DNA from: Tolypothrix bouteillei VB521301
GTDB lineage: Bacteria; Cyanobacteriota; Cyanobacteriia; Cyanobacteriales; Nostocaceae
Reading direction: 5' to 3'
Length of the DNA stretch: 64,000 nucleotides
Assembly (NCBI RefSeq): GCF_000760695.4
Contig: NZ_JHEG04000001.1
Coordinates: 4,236,895 to 4,300,894 of the forward strand
The number at the start of each line of letters is the position of its first letter. Within the stretch, counting starts at the first letter, position 1. Both the position numbers and the translations under genes were made by a program. Under the pieces are notes generated by a model, which was given only the letters and a program-made list of their open reading frames with translations, had not been told where the DNA came from and made no database searches. Positions 1-9,660 of this stretch are shown here, in pieces.

Positions 1-634
1 CCCTAAGTTTTTGCCGCAAACTTTTGATGTGGGACTTTACCGTTTCCTCACTGGGTGGATCTTCTAGCGACCAGACTCGTTCAATAATTCCCGGTCTACT
101 TAAGACTCGACGACCGCTAGAAACCAGTAGCTCCAGAATCGCATACTCCTTTGGAGTCAAATTGACAAACCGATCTTCATAGGTAACTTCGTAGGTACTC
201 GGACTGATGCACAAATTCCCCCAAAAAAGTTTGGCTCCGACTCTAGAACTTCCTCGACGCAAGAGCGCCCGCACGCGAGCCATAAGTTCCCCGAGGTCAA
301 AGGGCTTGACCATGTAGTCATCTGCTCCAGCATCCAGCCCTGCAATTTTATCTGCTACGGTATCGCGAGCGGTAAGCATGAGGATGGGAATGGAAAAGTT
401 ACACCCATCATCTGCGATCGCTCTAGCACCATGACGCACTTGTTGACAGAACCCAATTCCATCTAGTTTCGGTAAAGTTATATCTAGCAGAATTAAGTCA
501 TAATTTAGAGTTTGAACATAGTTCAATGCTGTTTCGCCATCCTGTACCACGTCCACCACATACTGACGGTTGGTTAGAGCCTCCGCTAGCATATCAGCAA
601 TTTGGGCATCATCTTCAACTACCAAAATACGCAT
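1..634 (-). CDS. OmpR-family response regulator (3' end outside window)
   Basis: Two-component DNA-binding regulator; 211 residues are visible and the C-terminus runs off the window. The receiver domain (about residues 1-120) starts MRILVVEDDAQIAD, with the acidic pair at 8-9, phosphoacceptor D51 in LLDITLPKLDG and the conserved Lys at 110 in MVKPFD. A winged-helix Trans_reg_C domain follows (about 135-211), with LTPKEYAILELL and the recognition-helix region EETVKSHIKSLRQKLR. Start is the ATG whose complement lies at 632-634. It is divergent from the CHASE3 histidine kinase 55 bp away, which is its likely partner (inference). Targets are unknown; overall resemblance is to the RppA/ManR-like cyanobacterial regulators, without enough detail to name it. 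Confidence 0.93.
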   Translation of the reverse strand, partial: MRILVVEDDAQIADMLAEALTNRQYVVDVVQDGETALNYVQTLNYDLILLDITLPKLDGIGFCQQVRHGARAIADDGCNFSIPILMLTARDTVADKIAGLDAGADDYMVKPFDLGELMARVRALLRRGSSRVGAKLFWGNLCISPSTYEVTYEDRFVNLTPKEYAILELLVSSGRRVLSRPGIIERVWSLEDPPSEETVKSHIKSLRQKLR

Positions 635-689
635 TATTGAGAATTTAAGATTTTGGATTTCGGATTTTAAATTTTAGCAGGCATAAAAC

Positions 690-2066
690 ATGATGAAGTG
701 GTCTTTTGAGGGAAAGTGGATTGCAGGTGGGTTTGGTCTCGCAATGGCAGTTATGGCTGTCATAAGTGGTATTTCTTACCAAAATGCAACTAGTTTAGAA
801 AAAAGCACAGACAAAGTCAAACAAAGTCATGAAGTGCTAGAAACTCTAATTGGCATTACTGCCACCTTAAATGATGCTGACTCAGGGCGACGCGGTTATA
901 TTCTTTTGGGAGATAAGTCAGAGTTAAAGCGTTACTATCAGGCAACTCAAACAATCGAACTAAAACTTAAAAAATTGCAAAAATTGTTAGAAAACAATAT
1001 CAAAAGTGACGAACAGATAACAAAGCTAGAAGCCCTTCTACAACAAAGAATTGCTATTGCCCAAAAGTCTATTGAACTTTACCAAAAAGGTAATTATTTT
1101 ACACCAGATCAGACCACTCTCGCCGCTTCTAGCAAGCGCAATTTAACCGAACTGCAACAAATTATTGACCAAATGCAGCTTGAGGAAAAACAGGCACTAG
1201 AAGTGTGGGTGCAAGAATTTCAGTTCATCATTCAGTCTAGAATGCTAATTGAAATATTAGGAACTTTTTTCACTTTTGCTATTCTATTTGGGGTTTACAG
1301 CCAACTCTATCGACAAATGAATAAGCGCCAGCAAGCAGAAAATCTTAAAAACAAGCTAGCTCAAGAAAAAGAACTAGGTGAACTCAAGCTTCAGTTTTTC
1401 TCCATGGCTTCTCATGAATTTCGTACTCCTTTAAGCGTGATTTTAGGTTCGGCACAACTTTTGGAAGAAAGCCTTCAGTTAATCGTTGAAAAGCAGAAAC
1501 TCAAAAATCTTTATCGCATTCAATCTTCAGCTAAATTAATGACTCAACTGCTCTCAGATATTCTAACTTTAGCAAGAGCAGAAGCGGGAAAGGTGGAGTA
1601 CAAACCCGAACTCGTGGAAATGCAAACTTTTTGTCTTAATTTAATTGAGGATATGCAAATTATGAGTCCCTCTCAGTCTGTTATTAGGTTTGACAAACAA
1701 GGAAACTGCACTCACGCTAGAGTCGATGAAAAGTTACTTTACTCTATTCTGAGTAACCTACTTTCCAACGCTATTAAGTATTCTCCTCAAAGTAAAGATG
1801 TTTATTTTACTTTGAAATGCGAACCTGAAGCAGTGACATTTCAAGTGAGAGACTTTGGCATTGGTATTCCAAAAGAAATTCAACAAGAATTATACGAGCC
1901 TTTCAAGCGAGGCAGTAATGTGAAAGGAATTCTCGGTACGGGATTGGGGTTAGCCCTGGTGAAAAAATGTCTGGATTTGCACCAGGGAGAAATTTTTGTT
2001 GAGAGTGAGGTGGGAGTGGGAACTCAATTTACTGTCGTCATTCCACAAAATCAAATCAAAGTGTAA
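690..2066 (+). CDS. CHASE3-domain sensor histidine kinase
   Basis: Membrane sensor kinase of 458 residues. TM1 is at about 10-28 and TM2 at about 186-205; between them lies a helical periplasmic CHASE3 domain with the typical NDADSGRRGYILLGD segment (61-75). HisKA carries the phosphorylated His242 in FFSMASHEFRTPLS. The HATPase domain has the N box (LLSNAIKYSP), G1 (DFGIGIP) and G2 (GTGLGLALVK), all intact, so it should be active. No HAMP or PAS domain is evident. It is divergent from the OmpR-type regulator at 1-634, forming a probable two-component pair. The signal sensed is unknown. An ATG one codon downstream (693) is an equally possible start. Confidence 0.93.
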   Translation: MMKWSFEGKWIAGGFGLAMAVMAVISGISYQNATSLEKSTDKVKQSHEVLETLIGITATLNDADSGRRGYILLGDKSELKRYYQATQTIELKLKKLQKLLENNIKSDEQITKLEALLQQRIAIAQKSIELYQKGNYFTPDQTTLAASSKRNLTELQQIIDQMQLEEKQALEVWVQEFQFIIQSRMLIEILGTFFTFAILFGVYSQLYRQMNKRQQAENLKNKLAQEKELGELKLQFFSMASHEFRTPLSVILGSAQLLEESLQLIVEKQKLKNLYRIQSSAKLMTQLLSDILTLARAEAGKVEYKPELVEMQTFCLNLIEDMQIMSPSQSVIRFDKQGNCTHARVDEKLLYSILSNLLSNAIKYSPQSKDVYFTLKCEPEAVTFQVRDFGIGIPKEIQQELYEPFKRGSNVKGILGTGLGLALVKKCLDLHQGEIFVESEVGVGTQFTVVIPQNQIKV

Positions 2067-2076
2067 GGTCTAATTT

Positions 2077-2874
2077 TCAAGCGAGTTTGCTCAGGACAAA
2101 AGCAGCCAGAAATCCAAAGACGACGATGAGTCCAGCAAAATCATGTGCTTGCTCGAAAGCTTCTGGAATCATAGTGTCTGTAATCATTGCCAAAATAGCA
2201 CCTGCAGCTATAGCAGTCGTTGCAGCAATAACTTCTGCCGAAAAGTGACTGAACAAAGCATAACCCAGAAGCGCTGCTATACCAGAGATCATGGCGATAC
2301 CTCCCCACACGCCAAAGATGTAAGCCGTTGAACGTCCTGCTTTTTTCATACCGGCGGCACTCGAAAGTCCTTCAGGAACATTAGACAGAAACACAGCCGC
2401 CACCGTAACCCAACTGACAACTCCTCCGCCAATCATGCTCACACCAATTACGATAGATTCAGGAATGCCATCTAGTAATGCGCCTACGGCGATCGCCAGT
2501 CCGCTGCCACTGTTTTCCTCTTCCGATGGCTGTTGTTTGCCCGATCTCTTGCGATGCTTCGCACCTTGATGGGATAGAAACCATGTGGCAGCCGTATACA
2601 CAACTGCACCACTTACAAATCCGAACGCTGTTGAGTCAAAGCCACCACGCTTATAAGCTTCATCCATCAGTTCAAACGCCAGTGCCGAAATAAGCACGCC
2701 AGCACCAAAAGCCATAACTGCGGCGATCGCCCGTTGAGGAATTTTGGCATAGTAACCTATCGCAGAACCCAAAAGCAGCGCTGAACCACCAACCAAACCC
2801 CAAAACCCTGCTTGCAACCAAAGTGGAAACATGAGATATACTAATTCACTGCCCTCAATTATTGACCTTGACAT
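2077..2874 (-). CDS. ZIP-family metal transporter
   Basis: Integral membrane protein of 265 residues resembling ZIP permeases, which carry Zn2+ or other divalent metals into the cytoplasm. Several hydrophobic helices are visible, with metal-binding helix signatures LLDGIPES, LSNVPEGLSS and DTMIPEAFEQAH. A charged cytoplasmic loop (KHRKRSGKQQPSEEENSG, about residues 105-122) separates the N-terminal helices from the conserved core, as in the family; that loop lacks the usual His cluster. It ends 10 bp after the convergent histidine kinase and is transcribed alone. The substrate cannot be read from sequence. An ATG 14 codons downstream (MFPLWLQ) is an alternative start. Confidence 0.88.
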   Translation of the reverse strand: MSRSIIEGSELVYLMFPLWLQAGFWGLVGGSALLLGSAIGYYAKIPQRAIAAVMAFGAGVLISALAFELMDEAYKRGGFDSTAFGFVSGAVVYTAATWFLSHQGAKHRKRSGKQQPSEEENSGSGLAIAVGALLDGIPESIVIGVSMIGGGVVSWVTVAAVFLSNVPEGLSSAAGMKKAGRSTAYIFGVWGGIAMISGIAALLGYALFSHFSAEVIAATTAIAAGAILAMITDTMIPEAFEQAHDFAGLIVVFGFLAAFVLSKLA

Positions 2875-3089
2875 TGTTAATTATTTCAAAGGTGCCATAG
2901 CACAATGAAACTAGCGTCAACCGAAAGCAGTAATATTTTTACTCTTGAAAAAAAATAGAAATATTATCTAAAAATCAATCTCAAAACTTGTAGTTAAATC
3001 CCCTCAAAAGGCATATTCCTTCATAGAGTGAGCTACCGCTAAAATTCTCTAAGAGGCGATCTCAATATTTTCCAGTCGCCAGATGAATA

Positions 3090-5375
3090 ATGTCATTTAC
3101 AGATCGACATCCTCTCAATTGGTTGTTGCAGCAGTTTCAACTCAAGCCAGGTAAGCCCAATATTTCTTCTGGATTGCGTAGTCTTTTTATACTGAGTGTC
3201 CCTGTTGCAGTTGGAATCATAACTAGTCATGCTGCTGCAAGTGCGATCGCCACCATGGCAGCTTGGTTCGTTGGTATGGTAAATGTTGATGGAACCTACC
3301 GCCAAAGAGCAACTGCAATGATAGCAGCTACGATTGGGACCACTGTAGTGTTTCTCATAGCGAGTCTGGTAAGCAGTCATCTTTGGTTAGCTGTCCCAAC
3401 GACATTCCTTGTAATCTTTGTAACGGGCTTAGCGGGTTTGTATGGTAGCGTAGCTGCATCCGTAGGTTCGATCGTTTCGATCGCGTTTGTCGTCTCGCTT
3501 GCTCGATTCGCTTCATTTTCCAACTGGTCTACTCTCATTCAACACTGTGCTCTGTGTCTGGCTGGTGGAACATGGACAACCGTATTGTCATTAGGACTGT
3601 GGGCGGTGCTTCCTGATGTATCTCCAATGCAGAAAGTCGCTGACTGCTATCTCTCGTTAAGTAAATTTGCAGGCTTGGCAAGCGAGAGAGCATTGAACCC
3701 AAAGGATCTTCAGGAATGGGCACAGCGATTTTTGCAAGCTCAAGATACCGTCATTCAAGATATGACATCTGCTCGTAGCATTTGGACAACGATGTGGACT
3801 GTACAAAAAGGAGCGAACCTACGGGAAAATCACCTACTCTTGTTGATTGAGGATGTCAATAAAATTGTCAATTCTGTTGCAGCACTAAGCGAACTGTTAG
3901 CAATTGCATCTGAAGGTCAATTATTTTCTCAATTACAGAAGGAAATTCAGCAAGGAATAGAACAGTTGGCACTTGCTCTGCAAATGCTATCAAAAGCGAT
4001 CGCCAAAGGAAAAAACTTCGTTGACTTGGGGGATTTGGATCGGACGATTGAAGCGCTGGAATACCAGTGGCAAGTTCTCCGCACTCAAATCCGCAATCAA
4101 ATCATAAAAGTTCAAACGGAAGAATATTCCGAGGTCGTCAATTTGAGGAAGATAACCGTCAGTCTGACAAACCTAGCACAGCAAATTCACACTGATGCAG
4201 AGCTTGTGACAGATTTAAGACAGGGAAAACCACTCAGCATTGCTCAAGGGGATATTTCTCCCCCAGCCCAATCAGAACGGACTTCAATTATTGACATCCT
4301 GCGAAATAACTTTACTTTTGATTCAGTTCTGTTTCGTCATGCGTTGCGCTTGGCATTGATAACAACATTTGCCGAATTACTTGCCTCTCTCTTGCAACTA
4401 CCTAGAGGTTATTGGATAACGCTCACAGCGTTAGTTGCACTTAAGCCTAACTTTGGTGGAACGTCTGAGACAACAGTACAAAGAGTCATTGGTACTATTT
4501 TGGGTGGCATTATTGGGATGGCTCTCGTTTTACTCATTAAGAATCCATTGGCAATCGCAGTCTGTTTCTTGGTGCTCGTATTTGCTGCTATGTCTGTGCG
4601 AGCATTGAGCTACAGCTTATTTATCACACTGCTCACTCCTGCGATCGTAGTGCTACTTAACGTTATTAGTGCAGGTGGCTGGAAGGTTGGAGTACTGCGA
4701 ATCTTTGATAGCCTAGTTGGAGGTGTCTTAGCACTGCTTGGAAGCTATTTACTTTTCCCAAGTTGGGAACGACAGCAACTTCCCGTACAACTAGAGAAAA
4801 CAATTCGAGCCAATCTTGCCTACTTTCAACAGGTCATTGCTAACTATCTTCATCTGGAACGGAATGGATCTGCTAACTCTATCAATACGCTACGCTATCA
4901 AGCAGCACTAGAGAACATCAACGCGACCGCCGCTGCTGAACGATTGTTTAGCGAACCCCGTCACGTTCGGGGAGAAATTGAGCCTGTCATGACACTGATG
5001 ATATACATTCGTGGCTTTTTCAGTTCAGTGACAACTCTGGCAGAACATCTGCGGGAATTTAGCGGTGAATACCAATTTACCGAACTCAAACGACTTGCTG
5101 ATACTATTGTTCGAGTTTTGGAAAACTTAGCAGATGCCCTTGTGCAGAGACAACGACCCCAAGAGTTACCCGCACTGGATATCTATCTTGAAGCAATTCA
5201 CGACCAAATTGCACAGCTACATGCAGCTCGTTTATCAGAAATCGCCAAAAATTCCAACACTTTAACTCCTACATTACAAGCCGTTCGAGAACAAACTCCT
5301 CTATCCATAGAACTGGATCGAATTGTTAATGAAATCAAGGTTATGCATTGTGTCATTACCCGTCTGCAACAATAA
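3090..5375 (+). CDS. FUSC-family inner-membrane transporter
   Basis: A 761-residue protein of the fusaric-acid-resistance/aromatic-acid-exporter superfamily (YccS/AaeB-like). An N-terminal block of about six hydrophobic helices (residues 25-175) is followed by a long soluble helical region (about 180-430) and a second transmembrane block (about 440-570), then a C-terminal cytoplasmic helical domain. The second block contains the family-like stretch YWITLTALVALKPNFGGT and a repeat of small-residue-rich helices. Likely role is efflux of aromatic acids or similar small molecules (family inference; no substrate evidence). It stands alone between a ZIP gene on the other strand and the HTH/hybrid-kinase cassette. 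Confidence 0.85.
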   Translation: MSFTDRHPLNWLLQQFQLKPGKPNISSGLRSLFILSVPVAVGIITSHAAASAIATMAAWFVGMVNVDGTYRQRATAMIAATIGTTVVFLIASLVSSHLWLAVPTTFLVIFVTGLAGLYGSVAASVGSIVSIAFVVSLARFASFSNWSTLIQHCALCLAGGTWTTVLSLGLWAVLPDVSPMQKVADCYLSLSKFAGLASERALNPKDLQEWAQRFLQAQDTVIQDMTSARSIWTTMWTVQKGANLRENHLLLLIEDVNKIVNSVAALSELLAIASEGQLFSQLQKEIQQGIEQLALALQMLSKAIAKGKNFVDLGDLDRTIEALEYQWQVLRTQIRNQIIKVQTEEYSEVVNLRKITVSLTNLAQQIHTDAELVTDLRQGKPLSIAQGDISPPAQSERTSIIDILRNNFTFDSVLFRHALRLALITTFAELLASLLQLPRGYWITLTALVALKPNFGGTSETTVQRVIGTILGGIIGMALVLLIKNPLAIAVCFLVLVFAAMSVRALSYSLFITLLTPAIVVLLNVISAGGWKVGVLRIFDSLVGGVLALLGSYLLFPSWERQQLPVQLEKTIRANLAYFQQVIANYLHLERNGSANSINTLRYQAALENINATAAAERLFSEPRHVRGEIEPVMTLMIYIRGFFSSVTTLAEHLREFSGEYQFTELKRLADTIVRVLENLADALVQRQRPQELPALDIYLEAIHDQIAQLHAARLSEIAKNSNTLTPTLQAVREQTPLSIELDRIVNEIKVMHCVITRLQQ

Positions 5376-5422
5376 TTGGGAAGTCCTCTTTGTCTTCCTT
5401 GTCTCCCTTGTCCCCCTTATCT

Positions 5423-5437
5423 GATACCGTTGGCGAA
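5423..5437. repeat. Left arm of a perfect 15-bp inverted repeat
   Basis: GATACCGTTGGCGAA is the exact reverse complement of TTCGCCAACGGTATC at 9580-9594. The two arms enclose the HTH gene, the hybrid kinase and the small ORF. A 20-nt polypyrimidine stretch ending in CCCCCTTATC lies just outside this arm and recurs in the same orientation at 9598-9617. Confidence 0.7.
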
Positions 5438-5478
5438 ATATTGCTTAACATAAAAACGGCAGATTTTCCGTGTAATAC

Positions 5479-5811
5479 ATGGAAATGACAGATCTATCTT
5501 CTATACCTAGCGATAGAAAGAAAAAGGTTATATCACATGGTATATCTAATAAGGCTGCATTCGACCGTTCGTGCGTTATGCCTGTAATCGACCAATCAGA
5601 GCTAGCAGATCTTGTGCGTGAAACCCGAAAACGCCTGGGACTCTCGCAGGTCAAGTTTGCTGCAACGTTAGGAGTTTCTTTTCAAAGCGTGAACCGCTGG
5701 GAAAACGGACGGACAAAGCCCTTACCGCTCGCGTTGAAGCAGATTGAGCACTTGCTGTATGAGATGGGTGATTCTGGCAAGGATCTCTTAGTCAAGTACT
5801 TTTCAGAGTGA
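5479..5811 (+). CDS. Small XRE-type helix-turn-helix protein
   Basis: A 110-residue protein whose C-terminal two thirds is a Cro/C1-type HTH: LVRETRKRLGLSQVKFAATLGVSFQSVNRWENGRTKPLPLAL, with the recognition helix around SFQSVNRWENG. The first 33 residues are low in recognisable content; a start at the ATG at 5578 (MPVIDQSELADL) would give a 77-residue protein with just the HTH and may be the real one. The stop is 13 bp before the hybrid kinase, so the two are probably cotranscribed, and the HTH protein may regulate the kinase or act in its pathway (inference). It resembles plasmid and antitoxin-type XRE proteins, but no toxin partner is present. Confidence 0.8.
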   Translation: MEMTDLSSIPSDRKKKVISHGISNKAAFDRSCVMPVIDQSELADLVRETRKRLGLSQVKFAATLGVSFQSVNRWENGRTKPLPLALKQIEHLLYEMGDSGKDLLVKYFSE

Positions 5812-5824
5812 AGACGGAGACTGT

Positions 5825-8800
5825 ATGACAGACCGTTTCCAAAATCACTCTGTTTTTTCCGAAGAGGAGCTATCTCAAAATAGCAGTGGGGCGATCGCCG
5901 AAGCCGATGTTCTGATGACTGCGGTGCTGATGGAGCGTCCAACAAGACAACCCGATTTAGTGGCAGAAAACCAAGCTTTGCGGACGCTGTCTCAACAACT
6001 GATGGAAGAGCCGCAGTCCCTGCTCAGAACGCTAGTGCAGATTGCCAAGGATCTGTGCCAAGCCGATACAGCCGGAGTTAGTCTTCTAGAGACTGTACCG
6101 GGTGGTACTTCTGTCTTTCGCTGGGTGGCGATCGCTGGGTCATTGAAATCCTTAGAGCAAACGACCACACCAGCCAACTTTAGTCCTTGTGGCACAACGA
6201 TCCGTTGCGGTTGTCCGCAGCTCTACGCGTATCCCGAACGCTATTTTACCTATTTGTATCATCCCCAATTACCCATCGTTGAGGGATTGCTGTTTCCACT
6301 GTACGTGAACAATCAACCGCTCGGCACCATCTGGATTGTTTCTCATCACGAGCAGCGACAGTTCGATCGTGAAGACCAACGGTTAATGACCAGTCTTACG
6401 GGATTTACTGCCGCTGCGTTGCAGAGTATTCATCTGCGGCAGACGGCACAGGAAGCATTGCGGCGAGAGCAGGAAATCCGCACGCAGCAAGAACAAGCAG
6501 AAACGTCGTTGCGCCAAAGTGAGGCATTCAATCAGCAGATCCTAAACAGCAGCGATGACTGCATCAAAATATTGGATTTGTCAGGGCGGCTCTTATATAT
6601 GAATCAAAGGGGGCAAGCGTCGATCGGCATTCAGGAGATGGACCCGTTCCTGAACACTGCTTGGGTTGAGTTCTGGCAAAAGGCTGACGACAGACAAGCA
6701 GCGTTAGATGCTCTTGATATGGCAAAAGCAGGTGGAGTGGGCAATTTCCAGGGCTATTGCCCCACTCTGGCTGGCGAACCAAAGTGGTGGGATGTCAAGC
6801 TGACTCCGATTCGGGGGGCAGAGGGGCAAGTTGAACGGTTGTTGTGCGTCTCACGGGACATCACTGAACGCAGGCGAATTGAAGAGGAAGGTCACAAAAA
6901 TCAGGAGCGCTTATCCGCAATTTTTTCACAAGCCGCAGTAGGACTGTGTGAAATCTCACTTGAGGGTTATTTCCAGCGGGTCAACGACGAGCTTTGTAAG
7001 ATGCTGGGGCGCTCGCGTGAGGAGATGCTGAGTGCAAGCGTACCTGATGTTACCCACCCAGATGATGTACTCAAAAGCCTCCAGGCTCTTGAACAACTGA
7101 TTGAAACGGGCCAGCCAGTCTCGTTCGACAAGCGCTACCTGCGTCCAGATGGAACGATTGTCTGGGCAAACAGCAGCCTCAAGAGCCTCGACAACGAGCA
7201 GGGTCGTCCACGCAGTGTACTGGCAGTCACCGTCGATCTAAGCGGTCGTAAACGGACAGAAGAAATTTTGCGACGAACTGCCGAATTGGATGCCTTCCGT
7301 ATCTCTCTGGCTGATGCCCTCCGCCCGCTCACCGATGCTTCAGAAATTCAAGCGATCGCCGCTCGCATTTTGGGTGAATCTTTGCAGGCAACTCGTGTCA
7401 TTTACACTGAGATAGTGTCAGATGGTGAGGAGGTCATCGTTCATCGCAACTACACCAATGGTGTAGCTCAGTTGAGTGGACGATACCGTTTGGAAGACTA
7501 CCGACGTAACCTAACCGTCGATCATCAGGCTGGACACCCCCTGGTTGTAACCGACATCCCCAATAATCCGAGATATACGGATGCCCAGAAGGCGAGATAC
7601 CGCGAACTTGATATTGCCGCGCACATTGATGTGCCACTGATTAAAAACGATCGATTCGTCGCTCTGCTTGCAGTTCATCAATCCACGCCGCGTCAGTGGA
7701 CCGAAACCGAGGTCAAACTAGTTGAAGAAACCGCAGAGCGAACCTGGGCAGCCGTTGAACGTGCTCATGCCGAAGCCGCCTTGCGCGATAGCGAAAACCG
7801 CTTCCGGATGGCGATTGAATCTGCCCAATTAGGTACCTGGGACTGGAATCTCGTCACCAATCAACTAATTTGGGATGAAGGGTGCAAAGCTATGTTTGGT
7901 TTACCCCCCGAAGCTAAAAGCAGCATTGAGGTCTTTTTTGCTGGGCTGCATCCTGACGATCGCGATCGACTAGAACAAGTGGTGCAATGGACTTTGAACC
8001 CAGCCAGCAGCGGTAAATATGACGTAGAGTATCGCACGCTCGGGATTCAGGATGGAGTTGAACGGTGGATTGCGGCAAGAGGGCAGGCTTACTTTGATGT
8101 GACTGGTAAACCACAGCGCTTCGTCGGCACAGTCCTCAATATCACTGAGCAAAAACGTATTGAGGCAGAACGAGAACAACTCCTTGCCCGCGAGCAAGCC
8201 GCACGCGCAGAAGCCGATCGCGTCAACCGGATCAAAGATGAATTTCTGGCGGTGTTGTCCCATGAATTGCGATCGCCCCTCAATCCGATTCTGGGTTGGT
8301 CTACTTTACTCCTGGGTAAAAAACTAGATGAAGCCAAGACTGCCCAAGCGCTAGCAACGATTCAACGCAACGCCAAGCTGCAATCTGAACTGATTGAAGA
8401 CCTTTTGGATGTATCCCGGATTCTGCGCGGTAAACTTAGCCTGAATGTGGCTGTAGTTAATCTTGTTTCCATTATTGAGGCGGCAATGGAAACAGTACGG
8501 CTAGCAGCCCAAGCCAAATTAATTCAAGTAGAAGCAAGCTTTGCACCGGATGTGGGTCTGGTTTTGGGTGATTCCACTCGGTTGCAACAAGTGATTTGGA
8601 ATCTCCTCTCAAATGCGGTGAAGTTCACGCCCAACGGGGGTCGGGTAAACATTCGATTAGAAAGTCTTGACTCCTATGCCCAGATTACAGTGAGTGATAA
8701 CGGGCAGGGAATTGAGCCTGACTTTCTGCCCTATGTGTTTGACCACTTCCGTCAAGCGAATGCTGCAACCACGCGTCAGTTCGGTGGACTGGGGTTAGGG

Positions 8801-9346
8801 CTGGCTATCGTGCGGCACTTAGTTGAATTGCACGGGGGCACAGTTGGGGTTGAAAGTTTAGGGGTGGGAATGGGTGCAACCTTTACCGTCAGGCTTCCAC
8901 TCATGCCGACACAGGCAACCGCCAATCAGAACAGTCGCTCGTCAGAGTCATCTTTTGATTTGAACGGTATTCAAGTTTTGGTTGTGGACGATGAATCGGA
9001 TTCACGGGAATTTGTTGCCTTTGTGTTAGAGCAAGCTGGAGCAGACGTGATAACAGCAACGACTGCCGATGAAGCATTGAAAATGTTAATGCAATCGCAG
9101 CCGGATGTACTGCTCAGTGACATTGGGATGCCAGACACCGATGGCTATATGCTGATACAACAAGTGAGAGCGTTGCCAAAAGAGCAGGGCGGACAAGTAA
9201 CAGCGATCGCCCTTACTGCCTACGCTGGGGATTTTAACCAACAACAGGCACTCTCTGCTGGGTTTCAACAGCATGTGTCAAAACCAGTGGAACCAGAGGT
9301 GTTAGTCAGGGCGATCGCCAGTTTGCTCAGTCATACTAAGTGTTGA
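5825..9346 (+). CDS. Hybrid sensor kinase GAF-PAS-PAS-GAF-PAS-HisKA-HATPase-REC
   Basis: A 1173-residue soluble hybrid histidine kinase with no transmembrane segment. Domains in order: GAF (about 55-205), PAS (about 235-345, ends ISRDITERR-like VSRDITERRRI), PAS (about 360-480), GAF (about 500-645), PAS (about 655-775, ends LNITEQKRIE), HisKA with His813 in FLAVLSHELRSPLNPILGWS, HATPase with N box LLSNAVKFTPNGG, G1 DNGQGI and G2 FGGLGLGLAIV, then a receiver domain with phosphoacceptor Asp1099 in LLSDIGMPDTDGY. All catalytic motifs are intact. Neither GAF shows an obvious bilin-binding Cys-His pair. It lies 13 bp after the HTH gene. Base composition is visibly more GC-rich than its neighbours, and the HTH-kinase unit is bracketed by an inverted repeat, which hints at acquisition as a cassette. 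Confidence 0.92.
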   Translation: MTDRFQNHSVFSEEELSQNSSGAIAEADVLMTAVLMERPTRQPDLVAENQALRTLSQQLMEEPQSLLRTLVQIAKDLCQADTAGVSLLETVPGGTSVFRWVAIAGSLKSLEQTTTPANFSPCGTTIRCGCPQLYAYPERYFTYLYHPQLPIVEGLLFPLYVNNQPLGTIWIVSHHEQRQFDREDQRLMTSLTGFTAAALQSIHLRQTAQEALRREQEIRTQQEQAETSLRQSEAFNQQILNSSDDCIKILDLSGRLLYMNQRGQASIGIQEMDPFLNTAWVEFWQKADDRQAALDALDMAKAGGVGNFQGYCPTLAGEPKWWDVKLTPIRGAEGQVERLLCVSRDITERRRIEEEGHKNQERLSAIFSQAAVGLCEISLEGYFQRVNDELCKMLGRSREEMLSASVPDVTHPDDVLKSLQALEQLIETGQPVSFDKRYLRPDGTIVWANSSLKSLDNEQGRPRSVLAVTVDLSGRKRTEEILRRTAELDAFRISLADALRPLTDASEIQAIAARILGESLQATRVIYTEIVSDGEEVIVHRNYTNGVAQLSGRYRLEDYRRNLTVDHQAGHPLVVTDIPNNPRYTDAQKARYRELDIAAHIDVPLIKNDRFVALLAVHQSTPRQWTETEVKLVEETAERTWAAVERAHAEAALRDSENRFRMAIESAQLGTWDWNLVTNQLIWDEGCKAMFGLPPEAKSSIEVFFAGLHPDDRDRLEQVVQWTLNPASSGKYDVEYRTLGIQDGVERWIAARGQAYFDVTGKPQRFVGTVLNITEQKRIEAEREQLLAREQAARAEADRVNRIKDEFLAVLSHELRSPLNPILGWSTLLLGKKLDEAKTAQALATIQRNAKLQSELIEDLLDVSRILRGKLSLNVAVVNLVSIIEAAMETVRLAAQAKLIQVEASFAPDVGLVLGDSTRLQQVIWNLLSNAVKFTPNGGRVNIRLESLDSYAQITVSDNGQGIEPDFLPYVFDHFRQANAATTRQFGGLGLGLAIVRHLVELHGGTVGVESLGVGMGATFTVRLPLMPTQATANQNSRSSESSFDLNGIQVLVVDDESDSREFVAFVLEQAGADVITATTADEALKMLMQSQPDVLLSDIGMPDTDGYMLIQQVRALPKEQGGQVTAIALTAYAGDFNQQQALSAGFQQHVSKPVEPEVLVRAIASLLSHTKC

Positions 9347-9369
9347 GCAGAAAGCTTTCCATTGTATGA

Positions 9370-9567
9370 GTGAGGCAAGCAATCTACTCTCAGATATTTA
9401 ATACCACAAGCGCAAAACAGCCTGTTGGTTTGCCACCGACTTCAGAACTTGAAATTTTACGCGCTCGCGTTTTGTCCCAACTGAAATTAGGTTATCTTGC
9501 ATCTGGGTATAAAACTGCTCAGAAGGTTCTCAATCATTTCATGACTAAACTAATCGGTTCAGTTTAG
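9370..9567 (+). CDS. Small hypothetical cyanobacterial-type protein
   Basis: A 65-residue ORF starting at GTG, 23 bp after the hybrid kinase. The C-terminal half, RARVLSQLKLGYLASGYKTAQKVLNHF, looks like a real helical protein and resembles short uncharacterised cyanobacterial proteins as far as I recall; the N-terminal 25 residues are unremarkable. No signal peptide or membrane helix is visible. There is no convincing ribosome binding site; an ATG at 9366 is out of frame and closes after 11 codons. I do not know a function. It lies inside the inverted repeat that brackets the kinase module. Confidence 0.42.
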   Translation: MRQAIYSQIFNTTSAKQPVGLPPTSELEILRARVLSQLKLGYLASGYKTAQKVLNHFMTKLIGSV

Positions 9568-9579
9568 CTGTTTGGGGAA

Positions 9580-9594
9580 TTCGCCAACGGTATC
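9580..9594. repeat. Right arm of the perfect 15-bp inverted repeat
   Basis: TTCGCCAACGGTATC pairs exactly with 5423-5437. It is followed by the polypyrimidine run CTTATCTCCCTTGTCCCCC with several CCCTTATC repeats (9595-9630), the same run that precedes the left arm. Confidence 0.7.
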
Positions 9595-9660
9595 CTTATC
9601 TCCCTTGTCCCCCTTATCCCCCTTATCCCCCCTGTTCGGCTCTCAAATAGGATTGCTATA

